The notes below the pieces were generated by a model that had not been told where the DNA came from, made no database searches, and saw nothing but the letters and a program-made list of their open reading frames with translations. A stretch of DNA of 61,589 nt from JAZRYE01 sp045600585. GTDB taxonomy: Bacteria > Bacillota_I > Bacilli_A > RFN20 > CAG-826. Positions 27,333-34,350 of this stretch are shown here, piece after piece (the stretch's first letter is position 1; every line of letters begins with the position of its first letter). Position numbers and translations under genes: made by a program. The stretch is taken from contig JAZRYE010000021.1 in the NCBI GenBank assembly GCA_045600585.1, positions 1-61,589 of the forward strand, in the 5' to 3' direction.

Positions 27333-27647
27333 ATGGGTTTAGCTGTCGGAATGGTTGAAGTATACGGTTTAGTAGCTGCATTCGCTGCTTGCGATGCTGG
27401 CTGCAAGGCTGCTGACGTCACCGTTGAAAGATTTGATAAAAACAAACCAGCAAACGCTGATTCATTACCAGTGCCTTTACTAGTGTGCGTTAAATTCCGT
27501 GGCACAGTAGATAATGTCACTGCTGCAGTTGAAGCTGCACTTGTAGCTGCTGAAAGAGTTAGTGGTGTTGTTTCTCATTTTGTTATTCCAAGTTGTGAAA
27601 GTGATACTGAGAAGATGCTTAAGTTAAGCGGATTCGATACGGATTAG
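27333..27647 (+). CDS. Shell protein BMC-H with enlarged pore loop
   Basis: A 104-residue BMC-H hexamer protein: MVEVYGLVAAFAACDAGCKA matches the first helix-strand unit. Between the first two strands, where the pore loop usually reads like KIGSGL, there is instead a stretch from DKNKP to LPVPL about nine residues longer. Cysteines are frequent (CDAGC, VCV, SCE). Such changes suggest a specialised pore. It opens a run of five BMC-H genes. AAAGGA precedes the start. Confidence 0.9.
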   Translation: MGLAVGMVEVYGLVAAFAACDAGCKAADVTVERFDKNKPANADSLPVPLLVCVKFRGTVDNVTAAVEAALVAAERVSGVVSHFVIPSCESDTEKMLKLSGFDTD

Positions 27648-27655
27648 GAGGAAAT

Positions 27656-27958
27656 ATGAAAGCATTAGGATTTATAGAAATTACTGGTGTAGTTGCTGCT
27701 CTCGATGCCCTAGATATTATGACTAAAGCCGCTGACGTCCAATTTGTTACTTGGGAAAGAAAACTCGGTGGAAGACTTGTCACAATTATCATCGAAGGAG
27801 ATGTATCTGCAGTAAACGCTGCAGTTGAAGATGCTAGCAGATTATGCATTAAGAAACCAGCTGCTAAGCTCGTCTTACCAAACCCTCATGAAGAGACAAG
27901 AAGAATTGTCGATTTAAGTGCTAGCCGCTTAAAGAAGGGAGAAAAAGATGGCAAATAA
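27656..27958 (+). CDS. Shell protein BMC-H
   Basis: A 100-residue BMC-H protein starting MKALGFIEITGVVAALDALD. The pore loop reads KLGGRL, giving an arginine near the pore in place of the serine-glycine loop of the major paralogues. A basic C-terminal tail (RLKKGEKDGK) follows the core. The tail codons overlap the start of the next gene by 11 bases. Preceded by AGGAGG. Confidence 0.93.
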   Translation: MKALGFIEITGVVAALDALDIMTKAADVQFVTWERKLGGRLVTIIIEGDVSAVNAAVEDASRLCIKKPAAKLVLPNPHEETRRIVDLSASRLKKGEKDGK

Positions 27959-28358
27959 AAAATCATCTTCTTCAAAGAAAAAGGCAACTACTAAATCACA
28001 GCCAAAATTAACTGTGAAGAAAGTTGTAATAGAAGAAAAAACAAATCAAGAATTTGTAGAAAAAACGGAGGTAAAGCAAATGGCATTAGAAGCATTAGGA
28101 ATGGTTGAAACTAGAGGCCTTGTCGCAGCAATTGAAGCCGCTGATGCAATGGTCAAAGCTGCTAACGTCACTCTTATCGGAACTGAAAAGATCGGCAGTG
28201 GTCTTGTTTCCGTTATGGTAAGAGGAGATGTCGGAGCTGTCAACGCTGCAACTGAAGCAGGCGGAAGAGCTGCTCAAAAGTTAGGCGAAGTCATCGCTAT
28301 TCACGTCATCCCACGTCCACATCAAGACGCTGAAAAGATCTTACCAGTTCTCAAATAA
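27948..28358 (+). CDS. Shell protein BMC-H with lysine-rich N-terminal extension; internal start at 28080
   Basis: The full frame gives 136 residues: a 44-residue Lys/Ser/Thr-rich extension (starting MANKKSSSSKKKATTKSQPK) followed by a normal BMC-H domain starting MALEALGMVETRG. The upstream start has GGGAG before it. An internal GGAGG at 28067-28071 lies eight bases before an in-frame ATG at 28080 (Met45), the same start used by the two following paralogues, so a 92-residue short form is likely made as well. The BMC domain differs from the paralogues at only a few residues. Pore loop KIGSGL. Confidence 0.9.
   Translation: MANKKSSSSKKKATTKSQPKLTVKKVVIEEKTNQEFVEKTEVKQMALEALGMVETRGLVAAIEAADAMVKAANVTLIGTEKIGSGLVSVMVRGDVGAVNAATEAGGRAAQKLGEVIAIHVIPRPHQDAEKILPVLK
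28067..28082 (+). promoter_or_regulatory. Internal ribosome-binding site and second start in the extended BMC-H gene
   Basis: GGAGG, eight-base spacer, ATG, in frame with the upstream start. Its quality equals that of the two downstream paralogue genes, which start with the same codons. It decides production of an unextended shell protein. Confidence 0.7.
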
Positions 28359-28400
28359 GTTAGATCGTTATTATTGAATATATTTTAGGAGGAAGAAACT

Positions 28401-28679
28401 ATGGCACTTGAAGCATTAGGAATGGTTGAAACTAGAGGTTTAGTTGCAGCTATCGAAGCCGCTGATGCAATGGTCAAAGCTGCTAACGTCACTCTCATTG
28501 GTACAGAGAAAATCGGTAGTGGTTTAGTATCCGTTATGGTCAGAGGCGATGTTGGCGCAGTTAATGCCGCTACAGAAGCCGGTGGCAATGCCGCAAAGAA
28601 GTTAGGCGAAGTAATTGCAATTCATGTAATTCCACGCCCACATCAAGATGTTGAGAAAATCTTACCAGTTCTCAAATAA
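28401..28679 (+). CDS. Shell protein BMC-H (paralogue 2)
   Basis: A 92-residue canonical BMC-H protein nearly identical to the BMC domain of the preceding gene and to the following one: it differs mainly at NAAKK (RAAQK in the others) and at HQDVEK. Such short BMC-H proteins form the hexagonal facets of the shell. AGGAGG lies in a leader that is also duplicated. Several synonymous differences show the copies are not brand-new. Confidence 0.96.
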   Translation: MALEALGMVETRGLVAAIEAADAMVKAANVTLIGTEKIGSGLVSVMVRGDVGAVNAATEAGGNAAKKLGEVIAIHVIPRPHQDVEKILPVLK

Positions 28680-28724
28680 AAGTATCAAAAATCGTTAATT
28701 GAATAAATATAGGAGGAAGAAGCT

Positions 28725-29003
28725 ATGGCACTAGAAGCATTAGGCATGGTCGAAACAAGAGGCCTTGTCGCAGCAATCGAAGCAGCTGATGCAATGGTCA
28801 AAGCCGCTAACGTTACTCTTATCGGAACAGAAAAAATCGGTTCTGGTTTAGTATCCGTTATGGTCAGAGGCGATGTCGGAGCTGTCAACGCTGCAACTGA
28901 AGCAGGCGGAAGAGCTGCTCAAAAGTTAGGCGAAGTGATCGCAATCCACGTCATCCCACGCCCACATTCAGATGTTGAAAAAATCTTACCAGTCTTAAAG
29001 TAA
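28725..29003 (+). CDS. Shell protein BMC-H (paralogue 3)
   Basis: A 92-residue canonical BMC-H protein, differing from paralogue 1 only at HSDVEK near the end, and from paralogue 2 at three further residues. The 5' leader (ATCGTTA...TTGAATA...AGGAGGAAGAA) resembles that of paralogue 2, showing tandem duplication of leader plus gene. It precedes a strong RNA hairpin and the pentamer gene. Confidence 0.96.
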   Translation: MALEALGMVETRGLVAAIEAADAMVKAANVTLIGTEKIGSGLVSVMVRGDVGAVNAATEAGGRAAQKLGEVIAIHVIPRPHSDVEKILPVLK

Positions 29004-29022
29004 GGATAATCTTCAATAAATA

Positions 29023-29052
29023 CCTACTGCGGGCTAACTAGTCCGCGGTAGG
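29023..29052 (+). other. Strong intercistronic RNA hairpin
   Basis: CCTACTGCGGGCT pairs with AGTCCGCGGTAGG: a 13-bp stem with two wobble pairs and an AACT tetraloop. No T tract follows, so it is not a simple terminator. It lies between the major hexamer genes and the pentamer gene, 26 bases before the BMC-P start. Confidence 0.75.
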
Positions 29053-29078
29053 TGAATGAATGTAGAAAGGAGAAAACT

Positions 29079-29357
29079 ATGATCGTAGGAAAAGTTGTAG
29101 GTAGTATCGTATCTACGCGCAAAAGCGAAAAACTAACTGGCAACAAACTCATGGTAGTCGAACCACTACAAATGATGGGTGAAAGCCAAAAAAGAATCGT
29201 TGCAATTGATATCATTGGCGCAGGTTTAGGCGAAATTGTATTAGTCGCAACAGGAAGTGCAGCTAGAATTGGCTGCCAAATGCAAGATGCACCTATTGAC
29301 GCTGCTATTGTTGGCATCGTCGATGATGAGATTGGACTTAATGGAGTCAAGTTATAA
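29079..29357 (+). CDS. Shell vertex protein BMC-P (EutN/CcmL type)
   Basis: A 92-residue pentamer-forming shell protein that caps the vertices. MIVGKVVGSIVSTRKSEKLT, then GNKLMVVEPL, VAIDIIGAGLGEIVLVATGS and ARIG are typical of the EutN/CcmL family, and length matches. The start is the ATG at 29079 (AAAGGAG upstream); an in-frame ATG at 29052 lies in the hairpin and is unlikely. It is the only BMC-P gene here, as a single pentamer type per locus is often enough. Confidence 0.95.
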   Translation: MIVGKVVGSIVSTRKSEKLTGNKLMVVEPLQMMGESQKRIVAIDIIGAGLGEIVLVATGSAARIGCQMQDAPIDAAIVGIVDDEIGLNGVKL

Positions 29358-29359
29358 AA

Positions 29360-30685
29360 ATGGATTTTGAAAGTTTGCAAAAAGTGATGAAAGAAAATGG
29401 CATCGTCGGAGCTGGCGGTGCAGGTTTCCCAAGCTACGCAAAATTGAATAAGAGTTGCGATACGATTATTCTCAATTGCGCTGAGTGTGAACCTCTTTTA
29501 CGCTTGCATCGTCAACTTCTTGAAAGAAGAACAAACGAAATCTTACAAACACTTGAAACCGTTGCAGATACATTGGGCATTAATAACGTTATTGTTGGAA
29601 TCAAAGAAGTCTATACAAAAACTGTCCAATCTCTCAATAGATGTATACCAAATTTCAAGAAAATAAGTCTTTGCTTATTACCTGAAATCTATCCAGCTGG
29701 TGATGAAGTAGTTCTTACTTATCAAGCGACAGGTAGAATTGTCCCTCCTGGAAAAATACCAGCAATGGTTGGAGTTATTGTTTATAACGTTGAAACAATG
29801 TACAACCTCTACCATGCATTAAAAGGTATTCCAGTTACACATAAGTTCGTTACTGTTACTGGTGAAGTCGCTCATCCAACAACATTCTATGCCCCAATTG
29901 GTAGCGAGTTGTATGGATTAATTAAACGTAGTGGAGGCGTTACAGTTGACGATCCACAAATCCTTCTTGGAGGACCGATGATGGGTAACTTAACTCATGA
30001 TATGGATGTTGTTACAAAAACAACAAACGCCATTATCGTATTAAGTAAGGATCATCCAGTCGTTCTAAGAAAACAAACTAGAGTCGGAATCGATGTAAAA
30101 AGAGCAATGGCAAGTTGTTGCCAATGTCATTATTGCACCGATATGTGTCCAAGACATTTATTAGGACATCCAATTGATCCAAGTGAAATTATGCGAGTCG
30201 TTAGCAATAACGATGGCAAATACCCACTTCCATTCTTAAATAGCTTCTATTGTTCTGGTTGTGGTGTTTGTGAAGCATTTGCTTGTCAACAAGGATTATC
30301 TCCAAGAAATGTTATTGGTGAAATTAAAAAACAATTAAGAGCAAATGGTATTAAACCAAGAGAAGTTACGGAACCAATTATTGCTAAAGAAGATAGAGCA
30401 TTAAAACTCGTTCCATTAAAACGCTTAAGAAGCAGATTATCTCTTGATGAATACAATAATCCTGCACCTTTATATGAGGAACCAATCAACGCTAAAGAAG
30501 TAATGATTAAAATTAGTCAAAACATTGGAGTTGCTCCTCTTCCTTGCGTGCAAATCGGTGATTATGTAAAAGAAGGTCAATTAATTGCAAAAGCACCTGA
30601 TGATAAATTATCAGTCAACTTACATGCATCAATTGATGGAACAGTCAAAGAAATCACTGATAAATACATATTAATTAGAAGATAA
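29360..30685 (+). CDS. RnfC-like ferredoxin oxidoreductase (PduS type)
   Basis: A 441-residue protein related to RnfC and PduS. The N-terminal GIVGAGGAGFPSYAKL is the flavin/NADH-binding segment, an SLBB-like region follows, then two iron-sulfur motifs: Cys253/254, Cys256, Cys259 and Cys263 in CCQCHYCTDMCP, and SFYCSGCGVCEAFACQQG near residue 300. The C-terminus (VQIGDYVKEGQLIAKAP) has a biotinyl/lipoyl-like hammerhead. PduS reduces cobalamin in B12 systems, but no B12 enzyme exists here, so it may pass electrons for redox balance or to the activase. It follows BMC-P and precedes the Fe-S type BMC-T. Confidence 0.92.
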   Translation: MDFESLQKVMKENGIVGAGGAGFPSYAKLNKSCDTIILNCAECEPLLRLHRQLLERRTNEILQTLETVADTLGINNVIVGIKEVYTKTVQSLNRCIPNFKKISLCLLPEIYPAGDEVVLTYQATGRIVPPGKIPAMVGVIVYNVETMYNLYHALKGIPVTHKFVTVTGEVAHPTTFYAPIGSELYGLIKRSGGVTVDDPQILLGGPMMGNLTHDMDVVTKTTNAIIVLSKDHPVVLRKQTRVGIDVKRAMASCCQCHYCTDMCPRHLLGHPIDPSEIMRVVSNNDGKYPLPFLNSFYCSGCGVCEAFACQQGLSPRNVIGEIKKQLRANGIKPREVTEPIIAKEDRALKLVPLKRLRSRLSLDEYNNPAPLYEEPINAKEVMIKISQNIGVAPLPCVQIGDYVKEGQLIAKAPDDKLSVNLHASIDGTVKEITDKYILIRR

Positions 30686-30699
30686 GGAGGTAGTAATGA

Positions 30700-31248
30700 A
30701 TGGGAAAAGCAATCGGTTTAGTAGAATTCCGCACAGTATCTAGTGGCATTACTGCCTTAGATATATTAGTTAAAACTGCTGATGTTGAAGTAATTCAAGC
30801 TGAGACAGTATGTCCTGGTAAATACTTCGCATTAATTAGTGGCGAGCTATCAGCAGTTAAAGCTTCAGTAGAAGCTGCAAAAAGAGCATTACCAGACAAA
30901 CTCATTGATGACTTTGTCTTAGGTAATCCACATCAAGATATCTTCCCTGCTATTTATGGCAGTTCTGTTATCGAAGATCCTCGTGCCTTAGGTGTATTAG
31001 AAACCTATTCAGTCGCTCAAGCAATTGTCGCTGCTGATAATGCTGCTAAAACATCTGATGTTAGACTAATCGAACTTAGATTAGCACGTGGTATGTGTGG
31101 AAAATCATACTTATTACTCACTGGTGAAGTTGCTGCTGTTCAAGCTGCAATCGATAGAGCAAAAGCAGGCGCTGGTGAATATGGCATGTTCCTTGATAGT
31201 TCGGTCATTGCTGGACCAGATAAGAATATGTGGAAACATTTACTTTAA
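30700..31248 (+). CDS. Tandem-domain shell protein BMC-T (PduT type)
   Basis: A 182-residue trimeric shell protein with two BMC domains (residues about 1-90 and 95-182). AETVCPGKYFALISG places Cys38 in the pore loop of the first domain, where PduT coordinates a [4Fe-4S] cluster on the three-fold axis; the second domain has a further pore-loop Cys (RGMCGKSYLLL). The gene follows the RnfC-like gene, consistent with electron passage between PduS and PduT across the shell. AGGAGG ribosome-binding site, followed by a six-base overlap of possible starts; 30700 (ATGGGAAAAGC) fits the family best. Confidence 0.93.
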   Translation: MGKAIGLVEFRTVSSGITALDILVKTADVEVIQAETVCPGKYFALISGELSAVKASVEAAKRALPDKLIDDFVLGNPHQDIFPAIYGSSVIEDPRALGVLETYSVAQAIVAADNAAKTSDVRLIELRLARGMCGKSYLLLTGEVAAVQAAIDRAKAGAGEYGMFLDSSVIAGPDKNMWKHLL

Positions 31249-31264
31249 AAGATAGGAGGAGAAA

Positions 31265-32032
31265 ATGTTAGCTTTAGAAAGAAGAAACATCATTATTGAA
31301 AGACTCAATGCTGACGGCAAAGTTGTTGTCTCTACTTTAAGTAACGAATTCGGTGTTACTGAAGAAACAATTAGACGTGACATTGAGAAACTTGAAAAAG
31401 AAGGTTTAGCTATCAAAACATATGGTGGCGCTCTTTCTAATACATTACAAGCTAATGAAACTCCTTATTCCGTACGTAAAAAGAGCAACGTTGCATCTAA
31501 GCAAAAGATTGCTGAAGCAGTTGCATCAATGATTCATGATGGAGATCGCATCATGCTTGATGCTTCATCAACTTCTATCTACGTATGTAAACAAATTAAA
31601 AACAAAAAGAATATTACGGTTATTACTAATTCCGTGGAAATCCTCCTCGAATTAGCGGATAAAACAGGATGGACCATCCTCTCTACTGGCGGATCCTTAA
31701 AAGAAGGAACATATTCCCTTTATGGAAGCGCAGCAGAAAAAATGATCAGAGATCACCACGTCGATATTGCTATTTGTTCTGCTAAAGGTATTGATACTTC
31801 AATGGGTATCACTGATAGCAACGAAAAAGATGCAGAAATGAAAAAAGCAATCTTCAACGCTGCAACTAGACGTGTTCTTGCTCTCGATGGTAGCAAGTTT
31901 GATCAAATCTCATTTATCAAGGTTTGTGATATTAGAGATGTTGATGTTCTTGTTACAGATGTAGATCCAGGAGCATCCTGGAGAAAAAGAATCAACGATA
32001 ACGATGTTATGTTGAAAGTTTATGGTGAATAA
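31265..32032 (+). CDS. DeoR-family transcriptional regulator
   Basis: A 255-residue DeoR-type repressor. The N-terminal winged helix-turn-helix (LALERRNIIIERLNADGKVV, VSTLSNEFGVTEETIRRDIE) is followed by the sugar-phosphate-binding DeoRC domain (DGDRIMLDASSTS, VITNSVEIL, STGGSL, CSAKGIDTSMGITDSNEKDA). It is inside the operon, between BMC-T and PduP, so it likely controls this operon in response to a pathway phosphate such as a ketose-1-phosphate. AGGAGG precedes the start. Confidence 0.94.
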   Translation: MLALERRNIIIERLNADGKVVVSTLSNEFGVTEETIRRDIEKLEKEGLAIKTYGGALSNTLQANETPYSVRKKSNVASKQKIAEAVASMIHDGDRIMLDASSTSIYVCKQIKNKKNITVITNSVEILLELADKTGWTILSTGGSLKEGTYSLYGSAAEKMIRDHHVDIAICSAKGIDTSMGITDSNEKDAEMKKAIFNAATRRVLALDGSKFDQISFIKVCDIRDVDVLVTDVDPGASWRKRINDNDVMLKVYGE

Positions 32033-32093
32033 CTCTTCAAAAGAAGAATTATGATAAAACAGAGATTTAGTGAAATAAGAAGGTAAGAAATTT

Positions 32094-33542
32094 ATGGCAC
32101 AAGTAACTGAAAATGAAATTAAAGAAATCGTGGCTAAAGTTGTTAGCCAAATGAAAGTAGCTAATGGAGATACTCCAAGCTATGACTCAACTCAATTCAA
32201 CGGAAGAAAGCTCATTGGTATTTACGAAGATATGAATGAAGCTATTGCTGCTGCAAATAAGGGTTATCAAGCAGTTAGAAATATGTCCGTTGCAGAAAGA
32301 GAAAAGATCATTACTGAAATTCGTAAATTAACAAGAGAAGAAGCTGCAACAATGGCTTGGCTCGGTGTTAAAGAAACTGGAATGGGTAGAGTTGAACATA
32401 AAAAAGCAAAACACTTATTAGTTGCTGATAAAACTCCTGGAACAGAAGATATCGTTCCAACTGCAAGAACAGGTGATAATGGCTTAACTTTAATTGAAAT
32501 GGCTCCATTCGGTGTTGTTGGTAGCATTACTCCATCAACAAATCCTAGTGAAACAGTTATCTGTAATTCCATCGGAATGATCGCTGCTGGTAATGGTGTC
32601 GTATTTAACCCACACCCAAATGCTATTTGTACATCAAACTATGCAGTTGATTTAGTCAATAGAGCATGTAGAGCAGCTGGCGGACCTGAAGTTTTAGTTG
32701 CTTCTATGAAAAAGCCAACAATGGAAAGCGCTGCTATTATGCAATCACATCCATTAATCAAATTATTAGTTTGTACAGGTGGTCCTGGTGTTGTTAAAGC
32801 TGTCTTATCTAGTGGTAAGAAAGCTATTGGTGCTGGTGCTGGTAACCCTCCAGTTATCGTTGATGATACAGCAGATATCAAAAAAGCCGCAAAAGACATT
32901 ATCGACGGTTGCACATTCGATAACAACTTACCTTGTATTGCTGAAAAAGAATGCTTCGTATTTGAAAATGTTGCTGATGAATTAATCGAAAACATGAAGA
33001 AATGCGGATGCTTAATGATTAATAGAGAACAAGCTGATAAATTAGCTGACAGCGTCTTAGTTAAAAAGACAAATAAAGACGGTAAAGTTGTTAAATCAGT
33101 TAATCGTGAATGTGTCGGTAGAGACGCAAAAGTCTTATTAAGAAGAATTGGCATTGAAGTTGGCGATGAAATTAGATGCGTTATTGCTGAAGTTCCATTC
33201 GAACATGACTTTGTCCAAGAAGAATTAATGATGCCAATTTTAGGTATTGTTAGAGTCAAGAATATTGATGAAGCTATCGAACTCGCATGTAAAGCTGAAA
33301 ATGGTAGAAGACACAGTGCTCATATGCATTCAAAGAACATCGATAACTTAACAAGATTTGCTAGAGCAGTTGAAACAACAATCTTTGTTAAAAACGCTCC
33401 TAGTTATGCTGGTATTGGCTTCGGTGGTGAAGGTCATACAACATTTACAATCGCTGGTCCTACAGGTGAAGGCATTACAAGTGCAAAATCATTCACAAGA
33501 CAAAGAAGATGTGTCATGGCAGATGCATTTAGAATTATTTAA
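32094..33542 (+). CDS. CoA-acylating propionaldehyde dehydrogenase (PduP type)
   Basis: A 482-residue aldehyde dehydrogenase converting propanal to propionyl-CoA with NAD reduction. The N-terminal helix ENEIKEIVAKVVSQMK is a typical encapsulation peptide, followed by a Gly/Asp/Ser linker. NPSETVICNSIGM and IGAGAGNPPVIVDDTADIKK are family motifs, and NNLPCIAEKE puts the catalytic cysteine at Cys281. Length matches PduP (about 460-480). A small hairpin (TCTTC-AAAA-GAAGA) lies in the 61-base gap upstream. Works with PduL to recycle CoA inside the organelle. Confidence 0.95.
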   Translation: MAQVTENEIKEIVAKVVSQMKVANGDTPSYDSTQFNGRKLIGIYEDMNEAIAAANKGYQAVRNMSVAEREKIITEIRKLTREEAATMAWLGVKETGMGRVEHKKAKHLLVADKTPGTEDIVPTARTGDNGLTLIEMAPFGVVGSITPSTNPSETVICNSIGMIAAGNGVVFNPHPNAICTSNYAVDLVNRACRAAGGPEVLVASMKKPTMESAAIMQSHPLIKLLVCTGGPGVVKAVLSSGKKAIGAGAGNPPVIVDDTADIKKAAKDIIDGCTFDNNLPCIAEKECFVFENVADELIENMKKCGCLMINREQADKLADSVLVKKTNKDGKVVKSVNRECVGRDAKVLLRRIGIEVGDEIRCVIAEVPFEHDFVQEELMMPILGIVRVKNIDEAIELACKAENGRRHSAHMHSKNIDNLTRFARAVETTIFVKNAPSYAGIGFGGEGHTTFTIAGPTGEGITSAKSFTRQRRCVMADAFRII

Positions 33543-33563
33543 TTCTATATAAAGGAGAAAACT

Positions 33564-34229
33564 ATGGAATTAGATCCAAAGAAAATCTCAGAAATTGTTA
33601 GCAATGTCCTTGCTAGTTACAATAACGGAAACACTGCAGTAGTTAATACTGGAGATATTCCAGTTGGTGTCTCTAATAGACATATCCATTTAACTAGAGA
33701 AGATGTTGAAACATTATTTGGCCCTGGCTATCAATTAACAAAGAAAAAAGACCTTTCTCAACCTGGTCAATTTGCTTGTAACGAAACTTTAACATTAGTT
33801 GGACCAACTATGAAAATGATCGAAGGCGTTAGAGTTCTTGGACCAGAAAGAAAAGCAAGCCAAGTAGAACTTTCAAAAACAGACGCAATTGGCTTAAAAA
33901 TTAAAGCTCCAGTTAGAGAATCTGGCGATGTTAAAGGAAGCGCTCCAATTACAATTATCGGACCTAAAGGCGTCGTTCAATTAAAAGAAGGTTGTATCTT
34001 AGCAAATAGACATATTCATATGTCACTTGAAGATGCTAAAAGATATGATGTCAAAGATGGCGACTACGTTAGTGTTGAAACTATTGGAGAAGGCAAAAGA
34101 ACAAAACTCTATGATGTTCAAATTAGAGCAACAGACAAATTTGTTCTTGAAATGCATCTAGATACTGATGATGCAAATGCATGCGGAATTGGTAATGGAG
34201 CCAAAGTTAAATTAGTTAAAGAGAACTAA
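33564..34229 (+). CDS. pduL: Phosphotransacylase PduL
   Basis: A 221-residue PduL-type phosphate propanoyltransferase, converting propionyl-CoA to propionyl phosphate and freeing CoA in the organelle. The N-terminal helix PKKISEIVSNVLASYN is an encapsulation peptide. The two characteristic zinc-binding histidine motifs are present, VSNRHIHLTREDVETLFG near residue 36 and ANRHIHMSLEDA near 150. Length matches. Last gene of the operon; no acetate or propionate kinase follows, so that step must be encoded elsewhere. AAGGAG upstream and terminator downstream. Confidence 0.96.
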   Translation: MELDPKKISEIVSNVLASYNNGNTAVVNTGDIPVGVSNRHIHLTREDVETLFGPGYQLTKKKDLSQPGQFACNETLTLVGPTMKMIEGVRVLGPERKASQVELSKTDAIGLKIKAPVRESGDVKGSAPITIIGPKGVVQLKEGCILANRHIHMSLEDAKRYDVKDGDYVSVETIGEGKRTKLYDVQIRATDKFVLEMHLDTDDANACGIGNGAKVKLVKEN

Positions 34230-34246
34230 AATATATTCAAAAAGTT

Positions 34247-34276
34247 AAGCATTACTCAACAGGTAGTGCTTTTCTT
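34247..34276 (+). terminator. Terminator of the microcompartment operon
   Basis: AAGCATTAC pairs with GTAGTGCTT (one wobble) around TCAACAG, followed by a short T-rich tract. The only terminator-like signal with a T tract between 20613 and 34276. Confidence 0.7.
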
Positions 34277-34286
34277 ATATTCTAAA

Positions 34287-34315
34287 TTGACATTCTAAAG
34301 AATGATTAATAAAAT
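34287..34315 (+). promoter_or_regulatory. Promoter of the ArsR-family gene
   Basis: TTGACA at 34287-34292 and TAAAAT at 34310-34315 with a 17-base spacer: a near-consensus sigma-70 type promoter 36 bases before the gene. Confidence 0.8.
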
Positions 34316-34337
34316 AATATTGATATAAATCGATATT
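34316..34337 (+). promoter_or_regulatory. Putative ArsR operator
   Basis: AATATTGAT-ATAA-ATCGATATT is a 9-base inverted repeat with one mismatch, placed directly after the -10 box over the expected transcription start, the usual place for self-repression by ArsR proteins. Confidence 0.6.
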
Positions 34338-34350
34338 AGGAGGAATTGCT

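Larger units (their letters stand above)
28080..29003 (+). repeat. Tandem triplication of a BMC-H gene
   Basis: Three units of about 279 bases at 28080-28358, 28401-28679 and 28725-29003 encode near-identical proteins. The nucleotide sequences are mosaic: long identical runs are shared by copies 1 and 3 in the second half (GATGTCGGAGCTGTCAACGC onward), by copies 2 and 3 in the middle (GGTTTAGTATCCGTTATGGT), and by copies 1 and 2 near the first third (GATGCAATGGTCAAAGCTGC). Confidence 0.9.

Noticed and set aside
32639..33259. 206-codon open frame on the minus strand opposite the aldehyde dehydrogenase gene
   Set aside because: It lies fully inside pduP, has no ribosome-binding site, and its composition is that of a reversed coding frame.
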